From an uncultured Coriobacteriaceae bacterium (lineage in GTDB: Bacteria; Actinomycetota; Coriobacteriia; Coriobacteriales; Atopobiaceae): DNA of 64,000 nt. The DNA lies in the NCBI GenBank assembly GCA_902801175.1, contig CADCHF010000006.1:27863-91862 (forward strand). Reading direction: 5' to 3'. Both the position numbers and the translations under genes were made by a program. Shown piece by piece: positions 18,929 to 29,700 of this stretch (position 1 is its first letter; each line of letters begins with the position of its first letter). The notes under the pieces were generated by a model that saw nothing but the letters and a program-made list of their open reading frames with translations, had not been told where the DNA came from and did not search any database.

Positions 18929-19340
18929 ATGGATAACCAGGAGTCAAGAGATAGCAGGGGTAATCATAATCAACATCCAAAGCAAAGAAAGAATGAGGTC
19001 GCCTGGCAGATGCAATAAGAGGTAGACCCATTTGGAGGCCCGTATAGAGTTCATGTGTCTCTATCATGCAAGAAAGATGCGACGAGGGGCAACATCCTTT
19101 AGCTTGGGGCAAGAGTTCAAGTGGCCCAACAGGATAGCCATATGAATGACCTGGGTTAACAGCGAGGTATCGAAGTGGCTAAATACAGAATGGTGCCAAA
19201 AGAGATATAAATCGACGTGCCTTTGTAAAAAGAGAACAATTGTTCGTATATTGGATACAAAAGAAACCCCTTGGGGCTTAATTCCTCTATATCACAGGAA
19301 CATCGCCACAAGGGGCAGAAAACAGTCCGCAGGACGTTGG
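18929..19340. other. Intergenic region without a supported gene
   Basis: AT-richer than its flanks. Short open frames on both strands (61 and 68 codons) lack a ribosome site and resemble no family I know. CCCCTTGGGG near 19266 is a short palindrome before the convergent rlmN end. Confidence 0.45.
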
Positions 19341-20390
19341 TTACTTAGCTAACCTTTGCTTGAGCTGGCCGCAAGCAGCGTCGATGTCCTGTCCCCTCGA
19401 CTGCCTCACGGTAGCATCAACGCCAACGTTGGCAAGCCTGCGCACAAACTCGCCTGCACGTGCCTCAGAAGACGGCTGGAAGCGCGAGCCCTTGACGTCA
19501 TTGAGCTGAATGATGTTCACATGGGCAAGGTTGTCTCGGCAGAAGTCACAAAGAGCGCCGAGCTCGTCTTCGGTGTCATTGATACCACGGATCAGAGCGT
19601 ACTCATAGGTCGGACGGCGTCCGGTCTTGTCCACATACTCGCCCATGACCTCGTACAGATGAATCAGCGAGTACTTCTTTACGCCAGGCATGAGCATGTT
19701 GCGGGTGCGCTGGTTGGCGGAGTGCAGCGAGACGGCAAGGGTAAACTGCTCTGGCTCGTTGGCAAAACGCTTGATAGCGGGGATAACGCCGCAGGTAGAC
19801 ACGGTAATGTGGCGCGCACCAATGCCCATTCCGTCAGGCGAGTTGAGCTTGCGCATGCAGGCCAAGGTCTCGTCGTAGTTCATGAACGGCTCGCCCTGGC
19901 CCATAAAGACCACGCTCGTCACGCGCATGTCAAAGTCATCGCGCACATGCAGCACCTGGTCATAGATCTCGCTCGCAGTGAGCGAACGCGTGAGGCCAGC
20001 GGCACCGGTTGCGCAAAACGCACAGCCCATGGCGCATCCAGCCTGAGAAGACACGCACACGGCGAGCTTGTTCCCGCTAGGCATGCCAACGCACTCAACG
20101 GTGGTCCCATCGGCATACTGCAGCAGGTACTTACGGCTACCGTCCTCGGATACCTGCTTGGCAACCTCGGTGACCCCACCTAGCGTGAAACGCTCGGCAA
20201 GGGTCGCGCGCAGTGCCTTGGGAAGGTTGGTCATATCGTCAAACGAAGTTGCGCCCTTCTCCCAGACCCATTCCTCGATCTGCTTAACCCTAAAAGCGGG
20301 TTGGCCAAGCTCACTCAGTGTTTCCTGAAGCTGCTTGCGCGACAGCTCCTTAAGATTGGTGAGTTCGTTGGTGTTTCTGGCTTCTTGCAT
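19341..20390 (-). CDS. rlmN: 23S rRNA/tRNA adenine-C2 methyltransferase RlmN
   Basis: A radical SAM enzyme of about 349 residues that methylates A2503 of 23S rRNA and A37 of some tRNAs. The iron-sulphur motif is CAMGCAFCATG near residue 115, GQGEPFMNYD follows, and the C-terminal part carries SLHSANQRTRN. The ATG at 20390 follows AAGGGCGG; an in-frame ATG at 20408 is an alternative. It diverges from ddl. Confidence 0.95.
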   Translation of the reverse strand: MQEARNTNELTNLKELSRKQLQETLSELGQPAFRVKQIEEWVWEKGATSFDDMTNLPKALRATLAERFTLGGVTEVAKQVSEDGSRKYLLQYADGTTVECVGMPSGNKLAVCVSSQAGCAMGCAFCATGAAGLTRSLTASEIYDQVLHVRDDFDMRVTSVVFMGQGEPFMNYDETLACMRKLNSPDGMGIGARHITVSTCGVIPAIKRFANEPEQFTLAVSLHSANQRTRNMLMPGVKKYSLIHLYEVMGEYVDKTGRRPTYEYALIRGINDTEDELGALCDFCRDNLAHVNIIQLNDVKGSRFQPSSEARAGEFVRRLANVGVDATVRQSRGQDIDAACGQLKQRLAK

Positions 20391-20498
20391 GATTTCCGCC
20401 CTTGTCATTGTGTGAAAACTCACGTGGAGTACCATCTTCTGATGGAAGTTTGTCAACAGCTGAGTCTACCGCAAGCGCAGACCCAAAGGAGTTACCCC

Positions 20499-21449
20499 AT
20501 GAAGGTTCAAGACGTCACTACCTGCAATGTTGCCCTGCTCACGGGCGGTTGGTCGGACGAGCGCGAAATCTCGCGCGCATCTGGCGAAGCCTGCGCAAAA
20601 GCCCTGCGTGAGGCAGGTTTTTCAGTGGTAGATGTGCTTGATGTTGCCGAGGAGGGCTTTGTCCAGCGTCTTGCGTGTGGCAAGTATGACGTTGCCTTTG
20701 TGGCCATGCACGGCCGCTACGGCGAGGACGGTTGCATCCAGGGTCTGCTTGAGGTTCTCCATCTGCCCTACACGTTCTCGGGCGTCCTAGCCTCGGCCAT
20801 GGGCACCGAGAAGGATGTTGCAAAGGTGATGTATCGCCAGGCTGGTATCCCAACGCCCGAGAACGTTGTCATTAAGCCTGGTACGGTGCTTTCCTCTGCC
20901 GAGCAGGACGAGCTGGTTGAGCGTCTGGGGCTCCCTCTCTTTGTAAAGCCAGCCTGTAACGGCTCGAGCTATGGAATCACCCGCGTGACCGACGTCTCTC
21001 AGCTGCCCGCCGCCCTCGAGCTCGCCAGCTCGCAGGGTGACAACGCGCTGGTAGAGCAGTGCATCACTGGTATGGAGATCACCGTTCCCGTGATTGGCAA
21101 CGACGATCCGCAGGCACTGCCCATCGTCGAGATCGTGACAGGCGCCGAGTTCTATGACCTCAAGGTCAAGTATGAGCCCGGCGAGCTGCATCATGTGATT
21201 CCCGCCCGACTGAGCGAGGACGTGTATGCCCGCGCTCAGGAGCTGGCCATCAGCGCCCACAAGGCGCTTGGCTGCCGTGGTGCCTCGCGCAGCGACTTCA
21301 TTGTTACGGCAGATGGGACGCCCTACATCCTGGAGACAAACACCATCCCCGGCATGACCGAGACGAGCCTGTTGCCCGATTCCGCGCGTCGTGCTGGCAT
21401 TGAGTTCCCCGAGCTTTGCCGTCGCTTTGTGGAGTTTGCACTGCAATAG
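20499..21449 (+). CDS. ddl: D-alanine--D-alanine ligase
   Basis: The 316-residue ATP-grasp ligase makes D-Ala-D-Ala for peptidoglycan. The motifs HGRYGEDG, KPACNGSSYGI and ETNTIPGMTETSLLP are present. The specificity loop reads KVKYEPGE, so the tyrosine typical of D-Ala-D-Ala ligases is kept; the histidine of VanA-type D-Ala-D-Lac ligases is absent. AAGGAG decides the ATG at 20499; the long upstream extension overlaps rlmN and is not credible. Confidence 0.95.
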   Translation: MKVQDVTTCNVALLTGGWSDEREISRASGEACAKALREAGFSVVDVLDVAEEGFVQRLACGKYDVAFVAMHGRYGEDGCIQGLLEVLHLPYTFSGVLASAMGTEKDVAKVMYRQAGIPTPENVVIKPGTVLSSAEQDELVERLGLPLFVKPACNGSSYGITRVTDVSQLPAALELASSQGDNALVEQCITGMEITVPVIGNDDPQALPIVEIVTGAEFYDLKVKYEPGELHHVIPARLSEDVYARAQELAISAHKALGCRGASRSDFIVTADGTPYILETNTIPGMTETSLLPDSARRAGIEFPELCRRFVEFALQ

Positions 21450-21485
21450 GCAAAGGCAAAGGCCAATATAAGAAAGACCAGCTAG

Positions 21486-24431
21486 ATGGCACAAAATCAA
21501 ACCATGCCGGCACTCGATCGCATTATGCTACCAACGGCGCCGCTCCTCATACGCCAGCGTTACGCAACACTGGCCGAGCGCGCCCACACACACGACTTTG
21601 GTCCGCTCGAAGAAGACTGGGTGATGCTCGACACCGAGACAACTGGCCTTTCTTTTAGGGACTGCGAGCTCATTGAGATTGCGGCCGCGCGTATAAGCGG
21701 CAAGCAGGTGGTGGACCGCTACCGCACCTTTGTCCATCCCAAGCAGCCCATTCCAGCCATGATTCAGCGGCTCACGGGAATCACGGCACTCGATGTGCGT
21801 GACGCTCCGGATGCCGAGGAAGCCGTGGCGGGTCTGGCGGAGTTTGTGGCAGGGTCGCCTGTGGTTGCTCACAATGCCTCTTTTGATCGCACCTTTGTAG
21901 AGAAGGTCAAGGGCGGCAAGGATGTGAGCGACAACTGGATTGACTCGCTCTCGCTCTCGCGTGTTGCTCTGCCCATGCTGTCGAGCCACCGCCTCTCCGA
22001 TATGGCTGAGGCCTTTGGCTGCGACAGCGTGACTCACCGCGCGATGGACGATGTGGACGCCCTGTGCGGGATGTGGCCCATCATCCTTATGGGCCTGCTG
22101 GATTTGCCCAAGGGCCTGCTTGGGCTCTTGTCTGACATGCATCCAGAGGAACCTTGGCCGTTTAGGGAGATTCTCTCTTACCTTGCCACCGAGCAGGATA
22201 TGGGGTCTACCAGCGGTTTTTCGCTCAAGGCAGTGCGTCACGAGCTGATTGCAAACGAGCAGTGGCACACTCGTACCGACGCCAGCGAGCTTGGCACGCT
22301 CGAGATGCCCTCGCGTGCGTGGGTGAGCGAAGCCTTTGGGCCCGAGGGTCTTGTCTCGCAAATGTACGAGTCATATGAAAGTCGTGGCGAGCAAGAGGAG
22401 ATGGCCCTCGAGGTCCGCGATGCCCTTGCCACGAGCACTCACCGAGCAATCGAGGCTGGCACAGGTGTTGGCAAGTCGATGGCGTATCTGCTTCCGGCAG
22501 TGACGTTTGCCCAGCGTAACGGCATTACGGTTGGTGTCGCCACAAAGACGAACGCCCTTACGGACCAGCTCGTGACCCATGAGTTGCCCGCCCTTAGCAA
22601 GGTTCTCCCCAACGGAGTGACCTTTGCGAGCCTTAAGGGGTACGACCACTATCCGTGCCTGCTGCGCTTGCAGCATGCCGCCAAGGCAGACCTGCCGAGC
22701 GTTCACTACGGAGCTGGCTCCAATGGTGGCGATACGGGCACGGACATGCTCACCGCAATAGCCGTGACCTACGCGGCCGTGTGCCAAGCAACCGAGGGCG
22801 ACCTCGATACGCTGGGGATTCGTTGGCGAAACGTCCCGCGTGGGATGCTTGCCACCACTCCGACCGAGTGCCAGCGCACGCGGTGCCCGTTCTTCCCCAA
22901 CGAATGCATGGTACATGGGGCTCGCAAGCGCGCTGCCTGCGCCGATGTGGTCGTAACCAACCACTCCCTGTTGCTACGCAACGTTGAGGCAGAGGGTCGC
23001 ATTCTCCCGCCCATCAGGCATTGGATCGTGGACGAGGCTCACGGTTTTGAGAGTGAGGCTCGTCGTCAGTGGGCGATCGAGATTACCGGCGACGAGGTGC
23101 GCCAGGGCTTTGAGAAGCTTGGCGGATCCAAGTCGGGCACGATCCACACGTTGTTTGGCCAGCTTTCGCAGCACGAGGGCAAGACGCTCCCGCAGGGGCT
23201 TCTCACCAAGCTGGCGGCTTCGTCCTCTCGTGCGCAGGTGAGCGCTGCCGACATGTTTGAATGCCTGCACGACCTGGTCCATGTGGCTGGCCCAAGCGGT
23301 GGGTATGGGTCTACCAGCCTGTGGATCGACGACGCCGTGCGATCGTCGGGCGAGTGGGCGGCCCTGCAAGAGGCCATGCTGCGTGTGCTGGATCGCCTTG
23401 AGCAGGCCGACAAGGACGCACACGAGGCAGCTGAAGCTCTTGCGGACGTACAGCCCTCTCTAGCTGCTGATTTGCGTGACGCGACAAGCTTTTTGGCAGA
23501 GCTCCGCAATGCGATTGCCCTTATCTCCGAGGGCACGGACCATACGTATGTGTACTCGGCGAGGCTCTCTCACCGCAAGCGTGACATGGCGGGCGAGGCC
23601 CTTGTGGCCGAGAAGGTGGACGTGGGGACCGACCTCGCCGGCCGCTGGCTGCCCGAGATGATGAGCGTGACCTTTACCTCGGCAACCATGGCCGTTGGCT
23701 CGTCGTTCGAGCACTTTGAGCATGCCGTTGGCCTGGACCAGCTGGGGCGCGAGGAGCACAAGAACCTGCAGCTGGCCTCGAGCTTTGACTTTGACCGCAA
23801 CATGTCGGTCGTCGTCTGCGGTGACATGCCCGCGCCGGGCACCCGCGATTACCTGCAAAAACTCGAGGATCTGCTGTTTGACGTGCACAAGTCCATGGGT
23901 GGTTCGGTGCTCACGCTGTTCACCAACCGTCGCGAGATGGAGAGCGTGTATGCCCAGCTGGCGCCACGGCTCGAGGCCATTGGTCTGGAGGTCGATTGCC
24001 AGGAGCGCAACTCCTCGCCCAGACGTCTGCGCGAGCGGTTCCTCAACGACAAGACGCGTTCGCTGATGGCACTCAAGTCGTTCTGGGAGGGCTTTGACGC
24101 TGCGGGCGACACGTTGCGCTGCGTGGTGATACCCAAGCTGCCGTTTGCCAATCCCAACGACCCGCTGGTAAAGGAGCGTGACCTGCGCGAAGACCGCTCG
24201 TGGTGGCGCTACTCGCTGCCCGAGGCGGTGCTTTCGGTCAAGCAGGCCGCAGGCAGGCTCATCCGCACCTCCACCGACGCCGGTGTCGTGGTCTTTGCGG
24301 ACTCGCGCGTGGCCAGCAAGCGCTACGGCCAACAGTTTGTAAAGTCGCTGCCAACGGGTACGTGCAGCAAGCTGAACAGCGCAAACGTCGGCCGTTATAT
24401 AGAGATGTGGCGTGCGAGCCATAGCAGATAA
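21486..24431 (+). CDS. DnaQ-type exonuclease fused to a DinG/XPD helicase
   Basis: The 981-residue fusion has an N-terminal DEDDh 3'-5' exonuclease (DTETTGL near residue 49, HNASFDRTF near 130, HRAMDDVDA near 185). A superfamily 2 helicase follows, with Walker A AGTGVGKSM near 325, an insert with spaced cysteines (YPC, ECQRTRCPFFPNEC) as for the XPD-type iron-sulphur cluster, DEAH near 515, and a C-terminal motor domain with KQAAGRLIRT. Related fusions are known in Gram-positive bacteria and are thought to act in DNA repair. It starts 36 bases after ddl and converges with the WYL gene. Confidence 0.9.
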   Translation: MAQNQTMPALDRIMLPTAPLLIRQRYATLAERAHTHDFGPLEEDWVMLDTETTGLSFRDCELIEIAAARISGKQVVDRYRTFVHPKQPIPAMIQRLTGITALDVRDAPDAEEAVAGLAEFVAGSPVVAHNASFDRTFVEKVKGGKDVSDNWIDSLSLSRVALPMLSSHRLSDMAEAFGCDSVTHRAMDDVDALCGMWPIILMGLLDLPKGLLGLLSDMHPEEPWPFREILSYLATEQDMGSTSGFSLKAVRHELIANEQWHTRTDASELGTLEMPSRAWVSEAFGPEGLVSQMYESYESRGEQEEMALEVRDALATSTHRAIEAGTGVGKSMAYLLPAVTFAQRNGITVGVATKTNALTDQLVTHELPALSKVLPNGVTFASLKGYDHYPCLLRLQHAAKADLPSVHYGAGSNGGDTGTDMLTAIAVTYAAVCQATEGDLDTLGIRWRNVPRGMLATTPTECQRTRCPFFPNECMVHGARKRAACADVVVTNHSLLLRNVEAEGRILPPIRHWIVDEAHGFESEARRQWAIEITGDEVRQGFEKLGGSKSGTIHTLFGQLSQHEGKTLPQGLLTKLAASSSRAQVSAADMFECLHDLVHVAGPSGGYGSTSLWIDDAVRSSGEWAALQEAMLRVLDRLEQADKDAHEAAEALADVQPSLAADLRDATSFLAELRNAIALISEGTDHTYVYSARLSHRKRDMAGEALVAEKVDVGTDLAGRWLPEMMSVTFTSATMAVGSSFEHFEHAVGLDQLGREEHKNLQLASSFDFDRNMSVVVCGDMPAPGTRDYLQKLEDLLFDVHKSMGGSVLTLFTNRREMESVYAQLAPRLEAIGLEVDCQERNSSPRRLRERFLNDKTRSLMALKSFWEGFDAAGDTLRCVVIPKLPFANPNDPLVKERDLREDRSWWRYSLPEAVLSVKQAAGRLIRTSTDAGVVVFADSRVASKRYGQQFVKSLPTGTCSKLNSANVGRYIEMWRASHSR

Positions 24432-24538
24432 GTTCTTGCTGGCGGCGGTGCACAAGCGCGTGCTGCGAGCAATAGAGATACAGCAGCGGGGTACTCACTT
24501 GTGTGGCTCCGTGTGTCTCGCTTAGCTGCGGATTTGTG

Positions 24539-26512
24539 TTAGTCTTCGAGCTGCTGGAGCGCACGACGCGTGTAGTCAGCAATCTGTCTGGCGAGCGCTT
24601 GGTCGCCAGTGCGCACGGTTCCGCCGCATGCGGCCAGATGTCTGGCCAGCCAGTCGCCGCCGTAGTGAGGGAGGCTTACCGTGGTGGCCGATCCCTCCCG
24701 CGCCAAGACCTCAAGGCCATCCCAACTAAAGAGGTCGAGGTAAGCTGGGTCGTCAAAGCGCACCGTCACCATGCGCTCGATGCGAGTTTGTTGTTGTTTC
24801 TGCAGGTGAGGGGCCACGTCGCTAAGCGAAATGTCACTCATGCGGTCAAGCCTAAACACGCGCTCGGCCTCGCGCATGGTGTCGTAGGCATCCAGATACC
24901 AACTGTCGTCGGTACGTCGGACGCGCTGCGGCACAACGTGGCGGAACATTCCTCGGTCGCTGGCAACCGGCAGATACCAAAAGCGCAGACAGCAGCCCTC
25001 GGAGATAGCTTTGGAGCACAGCCGCAGTGCCTCGCCAACACCCGTCGAGCTGGGTGTTTCGAGAGAGCGAGCAATGTCGTCGACCGAGAACGCCGGCGCC
25101 GCATAGGAGTTCGTGAGGGTCTGCATGAGGGGGTCGTCCTCGTTGATGCCCAGCTCCCTAAGGGCGGCTACCAGCGCAATTGTCTCTGAGCGGGTAAGCC
25201 TCACCTGTGGCGCCGCGAGAAGCGCACCCTCCATGAGCTGCACTTCGTCGTCATCGTCGCTCAGGATGACGGGTAGGTAGTCAATCGACTCTCCGCTGCC
25301 CATCGACACGAGCGCAATCAGATGGCGTGCGTCGTCAAAGCTCACGCCAAGAGAGTCCGCAATGTTTTGTGCGGTGATGACCTCACCCTCGCGCGAGAGG
25401 CTCGAGGCAAGGGCAACCAGCTGGCGAGCAACGGCTACACTACCTGTTCTACCTGCGCGTTTGCGGGCTACCTGCTGTGTTTGTGCAGCAATCTTGCCAG
25501 CAAGAGAGCTGTCGTAGGCAGGCACTGCGCAGGTGGCGCGCAGCAGCTCTGCTGCGGCCGCTCGTACCTTTGCACTCGTGCTCTTACCAGCTATTTCGGC
25601 ACCTATCGACCACGCAGCAAGGCTCTTCTCGCTTGCGTAGACCACCTTCCAGAGACGGTTGCCGTCCGCCGTTGTGTCAACCGTACCCCGCGTTTCCATG
25701 GCCCGCTGAACCTCGCGGTTCAGGGGCTCGCTAAGCACAAAGCCCGCCTCCCCCGCCGGGGCACCAATCTGAAAGGGGAGTCGCTCATAGTCGCTCACGT
25801 TAAAGTCGGCGGGCACCAAATAGCTTGTTGACGAAACCTCCGATGCCTTCTCAAAGCGGTCAAGGCGATACGTGCGAATGGAGTCGGGGGTAAGGGTCCC
25901 GTTTTTCTCAATGCGACTGGCAACGAAGTATGTGTTGCCTCGCAGCCCAAACGACCCAAAGATGGCCAAGCGCCGCTTGCTGCGGTTGCCCTGCGCGTCC
26001 AGGTAGGTGGCGTCAACGGCATGGCGCGCTCCCATGCAGCCAACGAGCACCGAAAGAACCTTGTGCTGGCTTGCAGGCGTGGTGTCTGAGTACGGCACGG
26101 CCGTGCCGCGGTACATCTGCGAGATCTTGGCGAGTGCCATACGCAGCTCGTCGCGGTAGGCAAACGACTGGTCGTAGGCCAGGTCGTGGCAGAGCACGTA
26201 GAGCAGACGGGCGTCGCCCTCGCTCAGGCTCTCGCCGCTCACATAAGAAGCATCCTCATCTACCTGCCAAAACGTATCAATGCCATCGTCGCCGGTCTGA
26301 CGTACCTGTATGCCAAAGGTGCTCAGCAGCTCGCGGTCGCGCAGGTACTGCCGCTTGAACGATCCGTCTTCGAGCTCGGGATAGAGGTCGGCATGAATGG
26401 TGCTCGCAGACACGGGGCCCGCCGCACCAAAGAACTTGACCGCCAGCGTGAGGACGCGCGCCGCACGCAGGTCGTCGTTGGTCATCTTGAGATAGGTGTC
26501 GCGCTTGCTCAT
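24539..26512 (-). CDS. Tandem WYL-domain transcriptional regulator (PafB-PafC-like fusion)
   Basis: A 657-residue protein. An N-terminal winged helix (about 18-90; STIHADLYPELEDGSFKRQY) is followed by a WYL-type domain around 150-250 with the RLAIFGSFGLRGNTYFVA region. A second helix-turn-helix-like segment (ITAQNIADSLGVSFDDARHL) is followed by a second WYL domain near 525-590 (LRFWYLPVASDRG). Two HTH-WYL halves in one chain resemble PafB and PafC joined. PafBC controls the DNA-damage response in mycobacteria; ligand and targets here are not known. GGAG precedes the ATG at 26512. Confidence 0.82.
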   Translation of the reverse strand: MSKRDTYLKMTNDDLRAARVLTLAVKFFGAAGPVSASTIHADLYPELEDGSFKRQYLRDRELLSTFGIQVRQTGDDGIDTFWQVDEDASYVSGESLSEGDARLLYVLCHDLAYDQSFAYRDELRMALAKISQMYRGTAVPYSDTTPASQHKVLSVLVGCMGARHAVDATYLDAQGNRSKRRLAIFGSFGLRGNTYFVASRIEKNGTLTPDSIRTYRLDRFEKASEVSSTSYLVPADFNVSDYERLPFQIGAPAGEAGFVLSEPLNREVQRAMETRGTVDTTADGNRLWKVVYASEKSLAAWSIGAEIAGKSTSAKVRAAAAELLRATCAVPAYDSSLAGKIAAQTQQVARKRAGRTGSVAVARQLVALASSLSREGEVITAQNIADSLGVSFDDARHLIALVSMGSGESIDYLPVILSDDDDEVQLMEGALLAAPQVRLTRSETIALVAALRELGINEDDPLMQTLTNSYAAPAFSVDDIARSLETPSSTGVGEALRLCSKAISEGCCLRFWYLPVASDRGMFRHVVPQRVRRTDDSWYLDAYDTMREAERVFRLDRMSDISLSDVAPHLQKQQQTRIERMVTVRFDDPAYLDLFSWDGLEVLAREGSATTVSLPHYGGDWLARHLAACGGTVRTGDQALARQIADYTRRALQQLED

Positions 26513-26775
26513 GGGTTTCTCCAGTTGTGGCGTCGCGGTACATGAAGAGAATACCGCTTTGAGCCTCAACAACGCCCACGGACCTGCTGGACCAGCAAGT
26601 GCGCCTTGTCCACCTGTGGTGTTTCATACATGTCTACAGCCCATTTGACGCAAAGGCAATGGGTGCGCTTACGTTTTCGACCAAATCAGTGTGTCCCCAT
26701 CGTTTGAGCATGGCTATTCGTCGTATACTCAAGGGATGAATGCCCAAACACGCAACCGCTAGGCGGAGGACGCAA

Positions 26776-29700
26776 ATGGCGACGACGCGCGAATATACGG
26801 ACTACCTCAACGACCAGATTGACATCGCTCCGGTCAACAGCGAAGAAGAGCTGCAGGCTGCCGAGCTTGTCGAGACGGTCTTTGCACAGCATGGCCTAGA
26901 GACGCAGCTTCAGGAGTTTGATGCTCCTGTGGCGGCTGGCCTCACCTCGCAGGTGTACTTCATCCTGCTCTTTGCCGGTGTGCTGCTCTCAGGGTTCCTC
27001 GGAACCGTTGTTAGTGTGGTGGGCTTGGTGCTCGCCGCCATTGCCTTTGGCCTCATTGTTGTGGCCCGCCAGGGCAACGACCCGTTTGTGACGATTGGCC
27101 CGCAGGCTCGCAGCCAGAACGTCATTGGCGTGCACCGTGCAACCGGCCCCAATGTCATTAAGGGCAACCGTCCCATCGTGATCATTGCTCATCTTGACAC
27201 CCCGCGCGAGAACTTCCTCTACAGCGGGCAGCTTGCCAAATGGCAGCCACTCATCAAACGACTGAGCTGGCCGCTCTCCATTGCAACCTTGGTGCTGGCC
27301 CTCTTCCAGGCACTTCCATTTATTCCGCCCATGGCGCGCCACGTCTTTTGGGCGCTGGGCGTTGTTGCGGCGCTGCCCCTGCTGCTGCTTGGTGCGGCTG
27401 CGGTCTATGAGCGCTTTGCGGGTTGCACTACCGGAGCAAGCGACAACAAGGCGTCGCTTGCGGCAATGCTCGGCGTGCTCGACATGGTTCGTCCCGCAAA
27501 CGACGATGCCAAGGAGTGGGCTGCAACCCATCCGCGTGGCGTCCGTCGCGAGCTTGTGATGGAGACCGACCTTGAGACCGAGGAAGACGATTCCTACGGC
27601 GACGAGGATTGGGATGACGAAGAGGGCGACTACTACGGTGAGCCCGTCATTGGCGGAGAGAACGAGGACGAGTCGGCCTACGAGGGTGACGATGAGTTTG
27701 CTCCGGCTGATGACGACTACGCCGAAGACGAAGAGCCGTACGTTGAAGAGCCATACGTTGAGCCCACGCGCGTAAGGGCTGCTGCGGTCGAGCAGCCTCA
27801 TGTGGCGGCGCCGGTCGACGAGTACGAGCCTGACTACGCCCCTGAGGATTCTGCCGATGGCTATGTCGACGAGTCCGAAGACAACTATATAGATGAGTCT
27901 GCAGACGAAGCCTATGCCGCAGACGATGAGTACTACGGTGAGGACGAGTACGGCGATGCGCCATCGCTCCAGGACGAGTATCAGCTTGAGGAGCTGACTA
28001 CTGTTCGCCGGGGTGCGAGCTTGCTCGAGAGCCTTCAGGTGCTGCCGCCCTCGTGCGAGATTGTCTATGAGGGTATGGCCACGCGCGAAGAGATTATGGA
28101 CCAGATCGACGCGCAGCTTGCTGATGAGTACGAAGAGTATGGCGAGCCCGAGGCGGAGGGCGAAGGTGCCCTCGCCCGCTTTGGCGGAATCGGCGACACT
28201 CTGCTTGGCTTCTGGAATACATTGCGCGAGAGTGCGGCGAGTCTCTTTGAGACGGTGCGCGAGTTCTTCATGGGGCTGGTTGACCGCATCAAGAACCGTG
28301 GGGCCAGCGACGAAGCCGAGGGTGATGTCGCGGAGGTAGAAGTTGAGCTCGTAGATCCACGCGACTATGAGCACGCCGAGGCCTACGAAGATGATGACTA
28401 CGAAGATGGCTACGGCAGCGATGACGAGTACTGGGAAGAGGACGAGGGCGAGCTGATTGGCGAGGCAAACGAGCCCGAGCCTGTGGCTCCGGCGGCCGAA
28501 GCGCCCGTGGCCGAGATGCCTCAGGTCGTTGAGCCCGAGGCCAGCCTGCCCGAGATAGTTCCTCCTGTGATTGCTCCCGAGCCTTCGGATGTGTTCAAGG
28601 CTGCAGCGGCCGATGTGACTCCCGAGATTGATGTTCCGGCGTCACCGAGCTTTGGCTTCACGACGACGGTCTCGGCACCTCGCGAGACCGTGGCAGCTGG
28701 CACCGTTGAGGCTCCCGTTGTGAGCGCCGGCGCTGCCATGGCTTCGGCCGTAGCGGCTTCCGACGAGAGGGAGTCCGAAAGCGAACCTGAGGAGCCTGCG
28801 GAACCAGTTCACCTCTGGACGCCAGCGGTAGACATCGCCAATGAAGACACGCTGAGTGGGGAGCCGCTCGACAGTGAGTCGACCGAAGCGTATGAGACCG
28901 ATGCGGACGAGACCGCGGTCTTTGCGCCGATCGTTGTGGAGGCGGAGCCTGAGCCAGTGGTTGAGCCCGAGCCGGTGGTCGAGCCCGAGCCCGAGCCCGC
29001 GGCTGCACCGGAGCCCGAACCGTTTCAGTTTCCGGAGCCCGAGTACATAGTTGACTCTCCCTACCCTCCCGAAGAGGAGGTCGCAGGCATTGAGGTTGTT
29101 AACGAAGAGCCCGAGCCGGAGCCCGAACCTGAGCCAGAGCCCGCGGTGTATGACCCGGCGGCGGGCCAGGCAAGCAACCCTTATATATATGATGCAAAGT
29201 CGCCTGCAGTGGCAGACGATGATGACATCTACGAAGAAGAGGTCTGGCAGTATCCTCCAGTTGAGGTTGCCGATGCCTCCTTTGAGTTGATCGAGCGTGG
29301 CGGTCGCAGGTCAGGGCGTCCGAGCGTGCCCGTTGAGGTTGTTGATGTGGCCTCGCTGGTGCCCAAGGTGTACGCGGCAGCTGAGGCTGAGACAGCCGAA
29401 ACCGCATACGAGCCTAACGACGAGGATGTCTTTGCAGAAGAGACTTCTGGCTTCGATGCATATGAGCCAGAGTTCGAAGAGCCAGCCGTGGCGAGCGAGT
29501 ATGAGACTGCGTCGGACGAGTTTGAGCTTCAGGTGTCCGAGGAGTTTGGTGTAGCCGAGATTCCAGCGGTTGCTGCGGCGGAGCCGGAGTTTGTAGCCGA
29601 GGAAGAGGTTGAGCCAGAGCCAGAGCTCGCGCCCGAGGTCGCTCCCGAACCAGAGCCCGAACCCGGACCCGAGCCGGAACCAGAGCCCGAACCCGAGCCC

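Noticed and set aside
18927-19352. Two short frames (61 and 68 codons) between parAB and rlmN
   Set aside because: No ribosome site, no family resemblance, and one overlaps the end of rlmN.
20301-20498. 66-codon extension of ddl overlapping rlmN
   Set aside because: It overlaps the divergent rlmN start. AAGGAG places the real start at 20499, which fits the usual ligase length.
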